Part shown: in pieces, positions 31,734-41,601 of the stretch
Layout: every line of letters starts with the position of its first letter
Numbering within the stretch: the first letter of the stretch is position 1
Source: Calditerricola satsumensis
GTDB lineage: Bacteria > Bacillota > Bacilli > Calditerricolales > Calditerricolaceae
NCBI RefSeq assembly: GCF_014646935.1
Contig: NZ_BMOF01000002.1
Coordinates: 49,085 to 113,084, forward strand
DNA: 64,000 bases
Direction: 5' to 3'
The notes under the pieces: generated by a model
Told to the model about the DNA's origin: nothing
Database searches by the model: none
The model's input: only the letters and a program-made list of their open reading frames with translations
Position numbers and translations under genes: made by a program

Positions 31734-33113
31734 CTATCCCCGTATCAGCCTATGCACCGCCGCTTTAAACATGCGCCCGCGTTCCTCGTACGAGGCAAAC
31801 TGGTCCCAGCTGGCACAGGCCGGCGACAGGAGCACCACATCGCCCGGCGCGGCGAAGGCGTAGGCCGTCGGAACCGCTTCCTCCACGGTCTCGACCCGGA
31901 TGCGGTGGTCAACGCCGGCGCGGCGGGCCGTCTCCAAAATCTGCTCGGCCGTCTGCCCGTACGCCACCACGGCCTTCACGCGCGCCTTGAGCGACGGTAT
32001 GAGGCTGTCGAAGGAGAGGCCGCGGTCAAGGCCCCCGGCGATCCACACGATCGGCGCTTCGAAGGCGTCCAAGGCGCGCTTCGTCGCCTCGGGGTTGGTG
32101 GCCTTCGAGTCGTTGTAAAAGCGCACGCCGCCGAGTTCGCGCACGAACTCCAGGCGATGCTCGACGCCCCGGAACGCGCGCACCGCCTCCCGGATCGCCG
32201 CCGGCGAGGCGCCGGCCAGGCGGGCGATGAGGGCGGCGGCAAGCACGTTTTCCACGTTGTGCGCGCCGGGCAGCGCGATGTCGCCGATGCGGAACAGGAC
32301 CTCTTCCGGACCGTCCCCGCGGAAGACCGCCGCGTCGCCGCGCAAAAAGACGCCGCGGTCCACCGGAACCCGGCGGCTAAAGGCCCACACCGTCGCGCGA
32401 ACGCCGTCCGCCAACTCGGCGCTCGCCGGACAGTCGGCGTTCACCACGGCGTGGTCGGCATGCGTCTGGTTGGCAAACAGCCGGCCCTTGGCGCGCTGAT
32501 AGTCGGCAAAGGTGCCGTGGTAGTCGAGGTGGGCGGGATACACGTTCAACACCGCGCCAATCCACGGGCGGAAAGTGCGAGTGCCGAGCAGCTGGAAGCT
32601 GGACAGCTCGGCAACCAGCAGCTGGTTTGGCCGCGTCTCCACCGCCGCCGCGCACAGCGCCCGCCCGATGTTTCCGGCGACAATGACGTCACGGCCCTCG
32701 ACGCGCAGGATGTGGCCGACCAGCGTGGTGGTCGTCGTCTTCCCGTTGGACCCGGTGATGCCGATGATCGGCGCTTCGCTCACCCAATACGCCAGCTCGA
32801 TTTCCGTGATCACGGGAATCCCCAGCGCCAGCGCCTGCTTGACCGGGGGCGCCGTGTAGGGGATGCCCGGGTTTTTCACCACCCAGTCCACTCCGGCATG
32901 CACAATGTCGTCGGGATGGGAGCCCAACACCACGGAGATGCCACGCCGTTCAAGATCGGCCACTTTTTCCAGCGGCACGGCATCCCGCGGCTTTTGGTCG
33001 TTGACGACCACATGCGCGCCCAACCGGCGAAGCAAAACGGCGGCGGAATAGCCGCTCTCCCCCAGCCCGAGAACGAGAACGCGCGCGCCAACAAGGCAAT
33101 CGACGCGTTTCAT
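31734..33113 (-). CDS. murD: UDP-MurNAc-L-alanine:D-glutamate ligase
   Basis: Adds D-glutamate in the cytoplasmic steps of peptidoglycan synthesis. An N-terminal Rossmann-like UDP-binding domain ([10 protein letters not shown]) is followed by the ATP loop [12 protein letters not shown] (~117-128). The C-terminal domain has [24 protein letters not shown]. The length, 459 aa, is normal. Its ATG overlaps the mraY stop (ATGA), implying coupling. Confidence 0.96.
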   Translation of the reverse strand: MKRVDCLVGARVLVLGLGESGYSAAVLLRRLGAHVVVNDQKPRDAVPLEKVADLERRGISVVLGSHPDDIVHAGVDWVVKNPGIPYTAPPVKQALALGIPVITEIELAYWVSEAPIIGITGSNGKTTTTTLVGHILRVEGRDVIVAGNIGRALCAAAVETRPNQLLVAELSSFQLLGTRTFRPWIGAVLNVYPAHLDYHGTFADYQRAKGRLFANQTHADHAVVNADCPASAELADGVRATVWAFSRRVPVDRGVFLRGDAAVFRGDGPEEVLFRIGDIALPGAHNVENVLAAALIARLAGASPAAIREAVRAFRGVEHRLEFVRELGGVRFYNDSKATNPEATKRALDAFEAPIVWIAGGLDRGLSFDSLIPSLKARVKAVVAYGQTAEQILETARRAGVDHRIRVETVEEAVPTAYAFAAPGDVVLLSPACASWDQFASYEERGRMFKAAVHRLIRG

Positions 33114-34075
33114 CCGGCAAACACCTCAAGGTACAGCCCGGCCCCCGCAAAGAGAACGGACACCAGCCAGAAGGTCACCACCACGCGCCACTCCGACCAT
33201 CCGCCGAGCTCAAAATGATGGTGAATCGGGCTCATGCGGAACACGCGCTTGCCGCGCGCCTTGAAGGAGATCACCTGGATGATCACCGACAGGGCCTCGA
33301 TGACGAACAAGCCGCCGATCAGTGCGAGAAGGAGCTCCGTCTTCGTCAGCACGGCCACGGCGGCCAGCGCGCCGCCGAGGGCGAGCGAACCGGTGTCCCC
33401 CATGAACACCTTGGCCGGATGGGCGTTAAACACGAGAAACCCCAGCACCGCCCCGACGGTGGCCGCGCAAAAAACGGCCACGTCGGCCATGCTGTAGGCC
33501 GAGGCGATCACCGCATAGGCGCCAAAGGCGACGGCGCTGGAACCGGCCAATAGCCCGTCAAGGCCGTCGGTGAGGTTGACCGCGTTGGCCGTCCCCACAG
33601 CCAGAAACAGCAGAAAGGGCAGGTAGCCCCAACCCAGATCGATGCCCCAATCGGTGCCCGGGACGTACACCGTTGAGGAATAGCCGGCTTTTTGCAGCAT
33701 GAGGAAAAAGACAAAGGCCACCAGGAGCTGACCGAACAGCTTCTGCTTGGCCGTCAGCCCCAGATTGCGCTTCATGACCACTTTGATAAAGTCGTCCACA
33801 AAGCCGACGGCGCCAAACCCCAAGCAAACCAGGAGGACCATCTTCAGCTCCCACGTGGGGTTGGCGAACTTCCACACCGACAGCGTCAGGGCGAGCAAGA
33901 TGATCGTCCCGCCCATCGTCGGCGTGCCCGCCTTCTTGCGGTGGCCCTGCGGTCCTTCCTCGCGAATGCTCTGTCCGAATTTGAGGCGGCGTAGGAGGGG
34001 AATGAACAGGGGCCCGAGCAGTACGGCAATAAGAAAGGCGGCGATCAAGGAAAGCAGCAGGATGCGTGCGTCCAT
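33110..34075 (-). CDS. mraY: Phospho-MurNAc-pentapeptide translocase
   Basis: A polytopic membrane enzyme that transfers phospho-MurNAc-pentapeptide to undecaprenyl phosphate, giving lipid I. About ten hydrophobic segments are visible. The family motifs [10 protein letters not shown] (~47-56), the aspartate pair [21 protein letters not shown] and the [10 protein letters not shown] loop are intact. The length, 321 aa, is normal. ATG at 34075 with GAGGGGGG upstream, 12 bases after murF. Confidence 0.97.
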   Translation of the reverse strand: MDARILLLSLIAAFLIAVLLGPLFIPLLRRLKFGQSIREEGPQGHRKKAGTPTMGGTIILLALTLSVWKFANPTWELKMVLLVCLGFGAVGFVDDFIKVVMKRNLGLTAKQKLFGQLLVAFVFFLMLQKAGYSSTVYVPGTDWGIDLGWGYLPFLLFLAVGTANAVNLTDGLDGLLAGSSAVAFGAYAVIASAYSMADVAVFCAATVGAVLGFLVFNAHPAKVFMGDTGSLALGGALAAVAVLTKTELLLALIGGLFVIEALSVIIQVISFKARGKRVFRMSPIHHHFELGGWSEWRVVVTFWLVSVLFAGAGLYLEVFAG

Positions 34076-34087
34076 CTCTTGCCCCCC

Positions 34088-35455
34088 TCACTCGGCGGTA
34101 AGGCGCCGAACGAGCTCCTCCAGCGCCATGCCGCGCGACGCCTTGACCAGGATCACCGTGTCCCTGTCGGCCAGGGGCAGCACGACGCCTGCCGCCTCGT
34201 CCGGCGTCTCGGTGCACCGGATGCGCGCGGCGGGGAACCCTGCTTCCTTCGCCCCCTCAGCAATCCACCGCGCCCGCGGGCCCACCGTCACCAGCCAATG
34301 CACGCGCGTCGGATCGAGGGCCCGACCCACATCGCGGTGGAGCGCTTCCTCCTCCGGGCCCAGCTCCAGCATGTCGCCGAGCACGGCCACACGCCGGGCA
34401 AAGGGAAGGGCGGCGAGCAGCTCGAGGCTGGCGCGCATCGACGTGGGGCTGGCGTTGTAGGCGTCGTTGAGCACCGTCACGCCGCCGATCCCCCGCACGC
34501 GCTCCGTCCGCATGCCGGTGATGGCGGCGCCGGAAAGCCCCCGGCGAATCTCCTCCGGGGTAAGGCCCAGCGTCCGGCCGACGGCCACGGCGTACAGGGC
34601 GTTTTTCACGTTGTGGCGGCCGGGAATCGGCACGGCATACCGCTCGTTTCCGACGCGAAACGTCATCCCGTCCAGGCCTTGGAACGCCACGTCCTCGGCC
34701 CGCCACTGGCACCGGTGCCCGAAGCCGCACCGGACGACCGTTCCCGCAAAGCGCTCCTCGGCACGGTCCAGAAGGGGCTCGTCGCCGTCGACAAAGAGCG
34801 TGCCCTCCGGATCCAGCCCGGTGACGATCTCCAGCTTCGCCTCGGCGATCGCCTCGCGCGAACCGAGCTGGGCCAGGTGCGCCTCGCCGATGGTGGTGAT
34901 GACGGCGAGGTGCGGTTCGGCGATCCGCGACAGGCGCGCGATCTCCCCGCGGCCGCTCATGCCCATCTCGCACACCACCACCTCGGCGTCCGCCGGCGCC
35001 GACAAGAGGGTGAGCGGCAGGCCGATGTGGTTGTTGAGGTTGCCCTCGGTCTTGTGCACGCGGTACCGCTGGGCCAAAACGGCGGCAATCAAATCCTTCG
35101 TCGTCGTCTTGCCGTTTGAGCCCGTCACGCCCACAACGCGCGCGCCCAATTCGCGCCGATACGCATGGGCCAGGCGCTGCAGGGCAGCCAGCGTGTCTTC
35201 GACAACGATGGCAGGCCCCGGCGGGATCCCCCGATCGCGCTGCCACAGGGTGGCGGATGCCCCCCGCTTGAGGGCCTCCGGAACAAAGCGATGGCCGTCA
35301 AACCGCGCCCCCACGAGGGGCACAAACAGCGCGCCGGGCATGAGCGTGCGCGTGTCGGTGGAAACGCCGCTCGCCCACCGGTCCAGCTCCGCCGGCGTCC
35401 CCGTCCACGCGCCGCCGACCATGGGAAGCAATTCGCGCAGGCGCCGCTTCACCAT
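34088..35455 (-). CDS. murF: UDP-MurNAc-tripeptide:D-alanyl-D-alanine ligase
   Basis: Adds D-Ala-D-Ala to complete the pentapeptide. The Mur-ligase ATP loop [12 protein letters not shown] is near residues 108-119, followed by KTEGNLNNHIGLPLTLL and the C-terminal ligase domain with VLNDAYNASPTSM. The length, 455 aa, is normal. In B. subtilis murF lies next to ddl, away from dcw; here it sits between murE and mraY, the order seen in many other bacteria. It overlaps murE by seven bases. Confidence 0.95.
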   Translation of the reverse strand: MVKRRLRELLPMVGGAWTGTPAELDRWASGVSTDTRTLMPGALFVPLVGARFDGHRFVPEALKRGASATLWQRDRGIPPGPAIVVEDTLAALQRLAHAYRRELGARVVGVTGSNGKTTTKDLIAAVLAQRYRVHKTEGNLNNHIGLPLTLLSAPADAEVVVCEMGMSGRGEIARLSRIAEPHLAVITTIGEAHLAQLGSREAIAEAKLEIVTGLDPEGTLFVDGDEPLLDRAEERFAGTVVRCGFGHRCQWRAEDVAFQGLDGMTFRVGNERYAVPIPGRHNVKNALYAVAVGRTLGLTPEEIRRGLSGAAITGMRTERVRGIGGVTVLNDAYNASPTSMRASLELLAALPFARRVAVLGDMLELGPEEEALHRDVGRALDPTRVHWLVTVGPRARWIAEGAKEAGFPAARIRCTETPDEAAGVVLPLADRDTVILVKASRGMALEELVRRLTAE

Positions 35456-36918
35456 CCTCGACCCCTTAGGGCGTCCCGCGCCACCTCCGCGTCATCAAAG
35501 GGCAGGGCGCGGTCGCCGATGATTTGCACCGTCTCGTGCCCTTTCCCGGCAATGAGGACGACATCGCCCGGCTGAGCGGCACCGATGGCATACCGAATGG
35601 CCTCGCGCCGATCCACCAGGCGTACCGTGCGCGCGCGTCCTTCGTCCGGCACGCCGGCCTCCATCTCGTCGAGGATGCGCTCGGGATCCTCGGAGCGCGG
35701 ATTGTCGGAGGTGAAGACGGCGAGGTCGGCGTGCTGCACGGCGATGCGCGCCATGATCGGGCGCTTGGTGCGGTCGCGGTCGCCGCCGCAGCCGACCACC
35801 ACGATAACGCGCCCCGACGTGAGGGCGCGCGCCGCCTTGAGCACGTTCTCCAAGCCGTCGGGCGTGTGGGCATAGTCGACGATGACGGTGAAGGGCTGGC
35901 CCTCGTCCACCTTCTCAAACCGCCCGCGCACCGTCACGTCGGCAAGGGCCCGCACGGCCGCCTCGAGCGGGATGCCTTCCGCCAGCGCGGCGGTTATGGC
36001 GGCCAAGGCGTTGTACACGTTGAAGTGGCCGACCAAGGGCAGCGCCACGTCCGCGGACCCGGCAAAGCTTTCCACATGGAACGACGCGCCAGCCGGCGTC
36101 ACGCGCACATCGCGGGCGCGCACGTCACAGGCGTCGCCCGTTCCGTAGGTGAGCACCTGGGCCGCCGTCAGCGCGGCATACTCCGCCGAAACAGGGTCGT
36201 CGGCGTTGAGCACGGCAAAGGTTTCGCATCCGTCGCGGTAATCGCCGGCCAGCTGGGCAAACAAGAGTCCCTTGGCCTGCTTGTAGGCCTCCATCGACTG
36301 ATGAAAATCGAGATGGTCTTGCGTCAAATTGGTGAACACGGCCGTGCGGAACCGGCATCCGCGCACGCGTCCCAGGGCCAGGGCATGGGACGACACCTCC
36401 ATCACGGCGTAGTCGACGCCGGCGTCAACCATGGCGCGAAACGTGCGCTGCAAGACCAGGGCATCGGGCGTCGTGTTGACAGCGGGCTCCTCACGCCCCG
36501 CGTACCGGATCGCCATCGTGCCGATCAAGCCACAGCGATGCCCCGCCTCCTCCAGGATGCGCGCGAGCAGATGGGTGGTCGTCGTCTTGCCGTTTGTTCC
36601 GGTCACGCCCATCAGCTTCAGCTCTTGCGTCGGATGGCCGAAAAAGCGGTCCGCAGCAAAGGCCAGCGCCCGCCGGGCGTCGCGAACGAAAACCTTGGGC
36701 ACATCGACGGGAACCTCCCGCTCCACCACCAGCGCGACGGCTCCATTCGCCACCGCCTCGCGAGCAAATTCGTGCCCATCCACCCGAAAGCCGGGGATGC
36801 ACACAAACAGATCGCCCGGACGAACCTGGCGAGAATCGGTTTGAATGCCGGTGACGGCAACGTCCTCGCCAACCCGTCGGGCGGCGCGATACGGCCCAAA
36901 CAGCTGGCTCAACTTCAT
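35449..36918 (-). CDS. murE: UDP-MurNAc-tripeptide synthetase, probably meso-diaminopimelate adding
   Basis: Adds the third amino acid of the stem peptide. The ATP loop GVTGTNGKTTTTHLLARIL is near residues 108-126. The C-terminal specificity region reads TSDNPRSEDP, and this DNPR form is typical of meso-DAP-adding MurE rather than lysine-adding enzymes. The length, 489 aa, is normal. ATG at 36916-36918 follows GAAGAAGGTG and the product begins at the usual MKLSQL. A candidate promoter (-10 TATACT near 36942-36947, weak -35) lies just upstream. Confidence 0.95.
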   Translation of the reverse strand: MKLSQLFGPYRAARRVGEDVAVTGIQTDSRQVRPGDLFVCIPGFRVDGHEFAREAVANGAVALVVEREVPVDVPKVFVRDARRALAFAADRFFGHPTQELKLMGVTGTNGKTTTTHLLARILEEAGHRCGLIGTMAIRYAGREEPAVNTTPDALVLQRTFRAMVDAGVDYAVMEVSSHALALGRVRGCRFRTAVFTNLTQDHLDFHQSMEAYKQAKGLLFAQLAGDYRDGCETFAVLNADDPVSAEYAALTAAQVLTYGTGDACDVRARDVRVTPAGASFHVESFAGSADVALPLVGHFNVYNALAAITAALAEGIPLEAAVRALADVTVRGRFEKVDEGQPFTVIVDYAHTPDGLENVLKAARALTSGRVIVVVGCGGDRDRTKRPIMARIAVQHADLAVFTSDNPRSEDPERILDEMEAGVPDEGRARTVRLVDRREAIRYAIGAAQPGDVVLIAGKGHETVQIIGDRALPFDDAEVARDALRGRGW

Positions 36919-37058
36919 CGGCGGCACCTTCTTCAACCTCAGTATAGACGAATGTCGCCCGATTCCAGTCGTTGGCGGGCGCATCGGGCCGCGTTTGACG
37001 CACAACGTTCAACGGTCCGGGATGCGCCGCGCACACGCGATCAACACACGCTATCATT

Positions 37059-39023
37059 TTAATGGACCGCCGGCGGATTGTCATCCGTTTTCGGTTGCGA
37101 TGCGCTTCCCCCGGGCCCCAGATACAGCCGAATCACCGCGCCGGGTTTCACCTTGACCCCGGGCCGGGGCGACTGGTACAGGACGGTGGTGCCGCTCCCC
37201 TCCACATCCAGTTGGAAGGTGTCGTAGCTGCGGCGGAGTTCGTCGACGGTCTGGCCGACAAAGTTGGGAACCGTGACCCACTTTTCTTCGCCGTAGAGAT
37301 ACGTCCGTTCGAGCTGTTCCTTGCGCGGCGGGACCTCCAGGTAGCGCAGCGCTTCATCGAGAATGTTCCGCACGATGGGCGCGGCCACCACCCCGCCGAA
37401 CTGAATGCCCTGCGGGTTGTCCACGGCCACGTACACGACGATTTGCGGGTCGTCCGCCGGCGCAAACCCGATGAAGGAGACGATGTGCTCGTTTTGCAGG
37501 TAGCCGCCGCCGGGCGCCGGCTTTTGGGCCGTCCCCGTCTTGCCCCCGACGCGGTAGCCGTCGATGTAGGCGTTGCGCCCCGTGCCAAAAGCCACAACCC
37601 TCTCCAGCGCCTCGCGCACCTTTTTCGAGGTCTCGGGGGAGATCACCTGCCGCACCGCTTCCGGTTTGACCTCTTCCACCACCCGGCCGGTTTCCGGATC
37701 GCGCCACGCTTTGGCGACGTGCGGCCGCATCCATTTCCCGCCGTTGATGGCCGCCGATACGGCCGCCACCTGCTGGATCGGCGTGACCGACACCCCCTGC
37801 CCGAAGGCGGTGGTGGCCAGCTCCACCGGGCCCATCCGTTCCAGGGAAAAGAGCTGTCCGCGCTGTTCGCCGACAAGGTCGATGCCGGTGCGCTCGCCAA
37901 AACCAAAGGCCCGAATGTAGCGGTACAGCCGCTCCTTTCCCAATCGCTCGCCCAGTTCCACAAATCCGGGGTTGCACGAATTTTGCACCACTTCCCAAAA
38001 CGTCTGGTGCCCGTGGCCGCCGCGCCGCCAGCAGCGCAGGCGCACACCGGCCACCATCGCGTACCCGGGATCGTGGAACCCCTCGTCGAGGCGCACCACG
38101 CCCTCTTCCAGCGCCGCGGCGAGGGTGATGATCTTGAACGTCGATCCGGGCTCGTACTGCCGCCAAATCGGCAGGTTGCGGTTGTAGACCTCGACCGGGT
38201 ATTGCGCAAACCGGCCGGGATCAAACTCCGGCATGCTGGCCATGGCCAAAATTTCCCCCGTTTTCGGGTCCATGGCCACCCCGATCACGTTTTCTGCGCG
38301 GTAGGTCAGCATGGCGTGCTCCAGCTCGCGCTCGAGGATGGCCTGGATGGTGGCGTCGATGGTCAGAACGAGATCCAGCCCGTCCTTTGCCGGCGTATAC
38401 CGCTGCCGTTCGTTGGGGATGATCCCCCCTTTGGCGTCGGCATAGAACGAGATGTAGCCGGGCACGCCGCGCAGCCGTTCGTCGTACACCTTCTCGACGC
38501 CGGAGAGGCCTTGGTTGTCAATCCCGACAAATCCCAGGACGTGGGCAGCAAAGGCGCCGCGCGGGTAATAGCGGCGGCTGTCCTCGGCGACGATGATGCC
38601 GGGCAGCCGAAGCGCGCGCACGGCCTCCGCCTTTTCTTGGGTGATTTTCCGCCCTTCCGGCTGGATGCGCACCATCAGCTGCCGCTTGGTAATCATTCGG
38701 TACACCTTTTCTTCGCTCATGCCGAGCACGGCGGCCAATTTGCGGGCCGTCTCCGCTGGATCGCGGATCTGCGCCGGTACGGCCAGCACCGACGGGGCGC
38801 TGACGTTTTGCGCCAAGAGGCGGCCGTGGCGGTCGTAAATCCGGCCGCGCTTCGGCTCGATGGGAATGTCCCGGCTCCACAGGTCTTCCGCCTTGCCCAG
38901 CAGCCATTGCGACTGGTACAGCTGCAAGTAGCCGAGGCGGGCGAGCAGCGTCGTGTACAAGAGCAGCCCCCCGATGAGAATCCACACGAGCCGCCGGCGA
39001 ACGGTCACGTTCGAGACGCGCAA
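37059..39023 (-). CDS. spoVD: Sporulation-specific penicillin-binding protein SpoVD
   Basis: A class B transpeptidase that works with SpoVE in spore cortex synthesis. It has one N-terminal membrane segment (~11-30), the PBP dimer domain, and a transpeptidase domain with STFK at 294-297, SCN at 349-351 and KTGT at 495-498. One PASTA domain follows (~575-645). The length, 654 aa, and the single PASTA domain match SpoVD of B. subtilis, in the same place between pbpB and murE. The start is TTG at 39021-39023 with GGAGGGAGGG upstream. Confidence 0.92.
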   Translation of the reverse strand: MRVSNVTVRRRLVWILIGGLLLYTTLLARLGYLQLYQSQWLLGKAEDLWSRDIPIEPKRGRIYDRHGRLLAQNVSAPSVLAVPAQIRDPAETARKLAAVLGMSEEKVYRMITKRQLMVRIQPEGRKITQEKAEAVRALRLPGIIVAEDSRRYYPRGAFAAHVLGFVGIDNQGLSGVEKVYDERLRGVPGYISFYADAKGGIIPNERQRYTPAKDGLDLVLTIDATIQAILERELEHAMLTYRAENVIGVAMDPKTGEILAMASMPEFDPGRFAQYPVEVYNRNLPIWRQYEPGSTFKIITLAAALEEGVVRLDEGFHDPGYAMVAGVRLRCWRRGGHGHQTFWEVVQNSCNPGFVELGERLGKERLYRYIRAFGFGERTGIDLVGEQRGQLFSLERMGPVELATTAFGQGVSVTPIQQVAAVSAAINGGKWMRPHVAKAWRDPETGRVVEEVKPEAVRQVISPETSKKVREALERVVAFGTGRNAYIDGYRVGGKTGTAQKPAPGGGYLQNEHIVSFIGFAPADDPQIVVYVAVDNPQGIQFGGVVAAPIVRNILDEALRYLEVPPRKEQLERTYLYGEEKWVTVPNFVGQTVDELRRSYDTFQLDVEGSGTTVLYQSPRPGVKVKPGAVIRLYLGPGGSASQPKTDDNPPAVH

Positions 39024-39123
39024 GGCCCTCCCTCCCCCAGTGCCCTCCGGTATACCCTATTCCCGCAGACGAGCCGGTAGAACAGGCCCTGGAGGGTGAG
39101 GACGTGCCGGCGGCTCGCACCGG

Positions 39124-41214
39124 TTACCGTGCGCCGGGGGCCGCCTCGCCCACAGCATCCGGCGCCGCGCCGTCCAGGGGGGATTCGGCCAGTTCAAGCC
39201 GAACGCGCATGTCCGGTGGCAGTGGCGCGCCCGGCGGCACGCTCTGGCGAACCACGTACCCGGATCCGCGAAACTCCGCCCGCAGGCCCAGTTCGACGCA
39301 CAGGGCCAGGGCGTCGCGGAGCGACAGGCCGCGCAGGTCGGGCATGCGGACGCCTTGGACAGCCTCCTCCCCACCCTGGTCGGCAGGGGCTGCTTCTTCG
39401 GACGCGCCGACCGCGCGGGGCGCCTGCCTGTCCGGTTGCGGCGCATGCCCCGGATGCGCAGAGAAAGCGGCGGCATCCGACGCGCCGGGCTTGTCCTGGG
39501 GCACGTTCAGGTACAACAGGCTGTTGCGCATGATGGTCTTAAAGATCGGCGCCACCACCGCCCCGCCGCCGAGGGCCGGGTCGACATTGGGCTCGTCGAC
39601 GACCACATAGACAAGCAGGCGCGGATGGTCCTTGGGGGCAAAGCCGATAAAGGAATAGACGTACTTGCCGGACAGGTAGCGACCGTCTGGTCCCACCTTC
39701 TGGGCTGTTCCCGTCTTCCCGGCCACGCGCCATCCGTCGAGGGCATAGGGCTGTCCCGTCCCGTCTGTGACAACGGTCTCCAGGATGTCGCGCACCTGTT
39801 TGGCCGTCGCCTCCGACACAACGCGGCGGCGAATTTCCGGCTGCATCCGGTAGACCACTTTCCCGGTTTCGGCGTCGCGAATCTCCTTGACAATGTGCGG
39901 TTTGAGCAACTTCCCGCCGTTGGCGATGGCCGAAACGGCCACGGCCTGTTGAATGGCCGTTACGCCCACCCCTTGCCCGAAGGCCAGGTTGGCCACGTCG
40001 GCGGGGTACATCTGGTGCTTGCGCTTGAGCAGGCCGGGGACTTCACCCGGCAGCTCGATGCCCGTCTTTTCGCCAAAGCCGAAGCGCATCACGTAATGGT
40101 AGAGGCGATCTTTCCCCAGCCGCTGGTACCCCAGAATGACGAAGGCGACGTTGCTCGATTTCTGAACGCCTTCGAGAAACGTGATGCGCCCCCACCCCCT
40201 GCGGTTGTGGTCGCGCACGGTGCCGAAGGGGCCGCTGATGCGCCCCGACAGATACGTCTCGCTCGGGTTGAACAGCTTCTCTTCGATCGCCGCGGCCAGC
40301 GTGATGATTTTAAAGGTGGATCCCGGCTCAAAGACGCTGGACACGGCTCCGTTCAAGAATTGGCCGTAATCGCCCACCTCCCAGTACCGGTTCGGATTGA
40401 AGGTTGGCCGGTTGGCCATGGCCAACACTTCGCCCGTGTTGGGATCCATGACGATCGCCGTCATGCGCTTGGGGCGAAACTGTTTTTCCGCCTCGTCGAG
40501 GGCCTGTTCCACAAAGTACTGGATTTGCTCGTCAAGGGTAAGCACGACGGTATGGCCCGGTTTGGGCGGCCGCGCATCCTTGAGACCGTTCGGCAACACG
40601 TTCTGTTTCAGGTCTCGCCACACCGTCCTCGCGCCGGGCGTTCCGGTGAGCGCCTTGTCGTACGCCTGTTCGATCCCGCCCAGCGCCTTCCCGTCGAGCG
40701 ACAGGTACCCCAGCACGTGGGCGGCCAGTTCGCCGTTGGGATAGTAGCGGCGCGTCGTCTCCACCAGCGAGATACCCTCGATGCCGAGCTTGCGCACCTG
40801 GTTGGCCTTTTCCCGGTCGATCTTCCATCCACCGGGGCGCAGCTCCACCTGGTAGGCGTCCCGGCGCGTGAGCAGGTCGAGAAGCTGGGCCTCGGACATG
40901 CCCAGCACCGGCGCCAGTTTGCGCGCCGCCTCCACCGGGTCTTGCACGCGATGCTTGTCTTTCGGGCTGACGGTGGCCACCACCGTGTACGCGGTTGCGT
41001 TTTTGGCCAGTTCCTTGCCGTTCCGGTCGAGGATGGCCCCGCGTTCGGGAGGCACATCGCCCTTTGCCGCCCACATCCGCTCAGCGCGCGCCACCAACCA
41101 ATCGGCCTCGACCACCTGCAGCCAGAACAGGCGGACGAGGAGGAAAAAAAAGAGCAGCGTGATCCCTGCTCCGATCAAAAGGGCGCGCAATTTGATCGCC
41201 GCTTTGCCGTCCAT
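39124..41214 (-). CDS. pbpB: Class B penicillin-binding protein 2B-like, divisome transpeptidase
   Basis: The septal transpeptidase partner of FtsW. It has a membrane segment at ~11-32, a dimerisation domain, and catalytic motifs STFK (299-302), SSN (353-355) and KTGT (500-503). A long Pro/Ala/Gln-rich linker (~590-630) leads to a single C-terminal PASTA domain and an Ala-rich tail. B. subtilis PBP2B has two PASTA domains, so this C-terminus is reduced. ATG at 41214. Follows ftsL by 15 bases. Confidence 0.92.
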   Translation of the reverse strand: MDGKAAIKLRALLIGAGITLLFFFLLVRLFWLQVVEADWLVARAERMWAAKGDVPPERGAILDRNGKELAKNATAYTVVATVSPKDKHRVQDPVEAARKLAPVLGMSEAQLLDLLTRRDAYQVELRPGGWKIDREKANQVRKLGIEGISLVETTRRYYPNGELAAHVLGYLSLDGKALGGIEQAYDKALTGTPGARTVWRDLKQNVLPNGLKDARPPKPGHTVVLTLDEQIQYFVEQALDEAEKQFRPKRMTAIVMDPNTGEVLAMANRPTFNPNRYWEVGDYGQFLNGAVSSVFEPGSTFKIITLAAAIEEKLFNPSETYLSGRISGPFGTVRDHNRRGWGRITFLEGVQKSSNVAFVILGYQRLGKDRLYHYVMRFGFGEKTGIELPGEVPGLLKRKHQMYPADVANLAFGQGVGVTAIQQAVAVSAIANGGKLLKPHIVKEIRDAETGKVVYRMQPEIRRRVVSEATAKQVRDILETVVTDGTGQPYALDGWRVAGKTGTAQKVGPDGRYLSGKYVYSFIGFAPKDHPRLLVYVVVDEPNVDPALGGGAVVAPIFKTIMRNSLLYLNVPQDKPGASDAAAFSAHPGHAPQPDRQAPRAVGASEEAAPADQGGEEAVQGVRMPDLRGLSLRDALALCVELGLRAEFRGSGYVVRQSVPPGAPLPPDMRVRLELAESPLDGAAPDAVGEAAPGAR

Positions 41215-41229
41215 TCGCGCGCATCCCCC

Positions 41230-41601
41230 CTACGGACGGTTCAGCCACCGCACCGCGCCCTCATTGGCCACAAGGCCGTACTTTTTGGCGACCGCGTACA
41301 CGCGCTGGGGCGAGCTGAGCTCGGCGATTTTCAGCTGCAGGGCGATGTTCTCCTCCCGCGTTTGCGCGATTTGCTTCTGGAGCGCTTGAATCTGGTAGTT
41401 GTTCTCGACAATTTGGCTTTGCCGGTCCAACAGGAACCCCAAGGTGCCCAGGACCGCCAGCAAGGCCCCGAGATATGCCAATTTCTCGCGCAAGGACAGC
41501 CGCGTGCGCGCCCGCACGGCCACCCTTCGCTTCTCTTGTTGGCGCGGTTTGACCTGCGGCTGTGCCACGGCCAGGTTGCCGTATCCGATCCGCTTGCTCA
41601 T
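41230..41601 (-). CDS. ftsL: Cell-division protein FtsL
   Basis: A small bitopic protein of the FtsL-DivIC-DivIB complex. A basic cytoplasmic tail (1-~40) leads to a membrane segment (~42-58) and a leucine-zipper-like coiled coil (about 60-95, NNYQIQALQKQIAQTREENI). The length is 123 aa. ATG at 41599-41601 overlaps the rsmH stop (ATGA). A longer upstream frame is rejected because it lies inside rsmH and lacks a ribosome site. Confidence 0.88.
   Translation of the reverse strand: MSKRIGYGNLAVAQPQVKPRQQEKRRVAVRARTRLSLREKLAYLGALLAVLGTLGFLLDRQSQIVENNYQIQALQKQIAQTREENIALQLKIAELSSPQRVYAVAKKYGLVANEGAVRWLNRP

Noticed and set aside
36919..37058. A gene between murE and spoVD
   Set aside because: The 140-base gap has stop codons in all frames of useful length and contains at most a weak promoter (TATACT near 36942).
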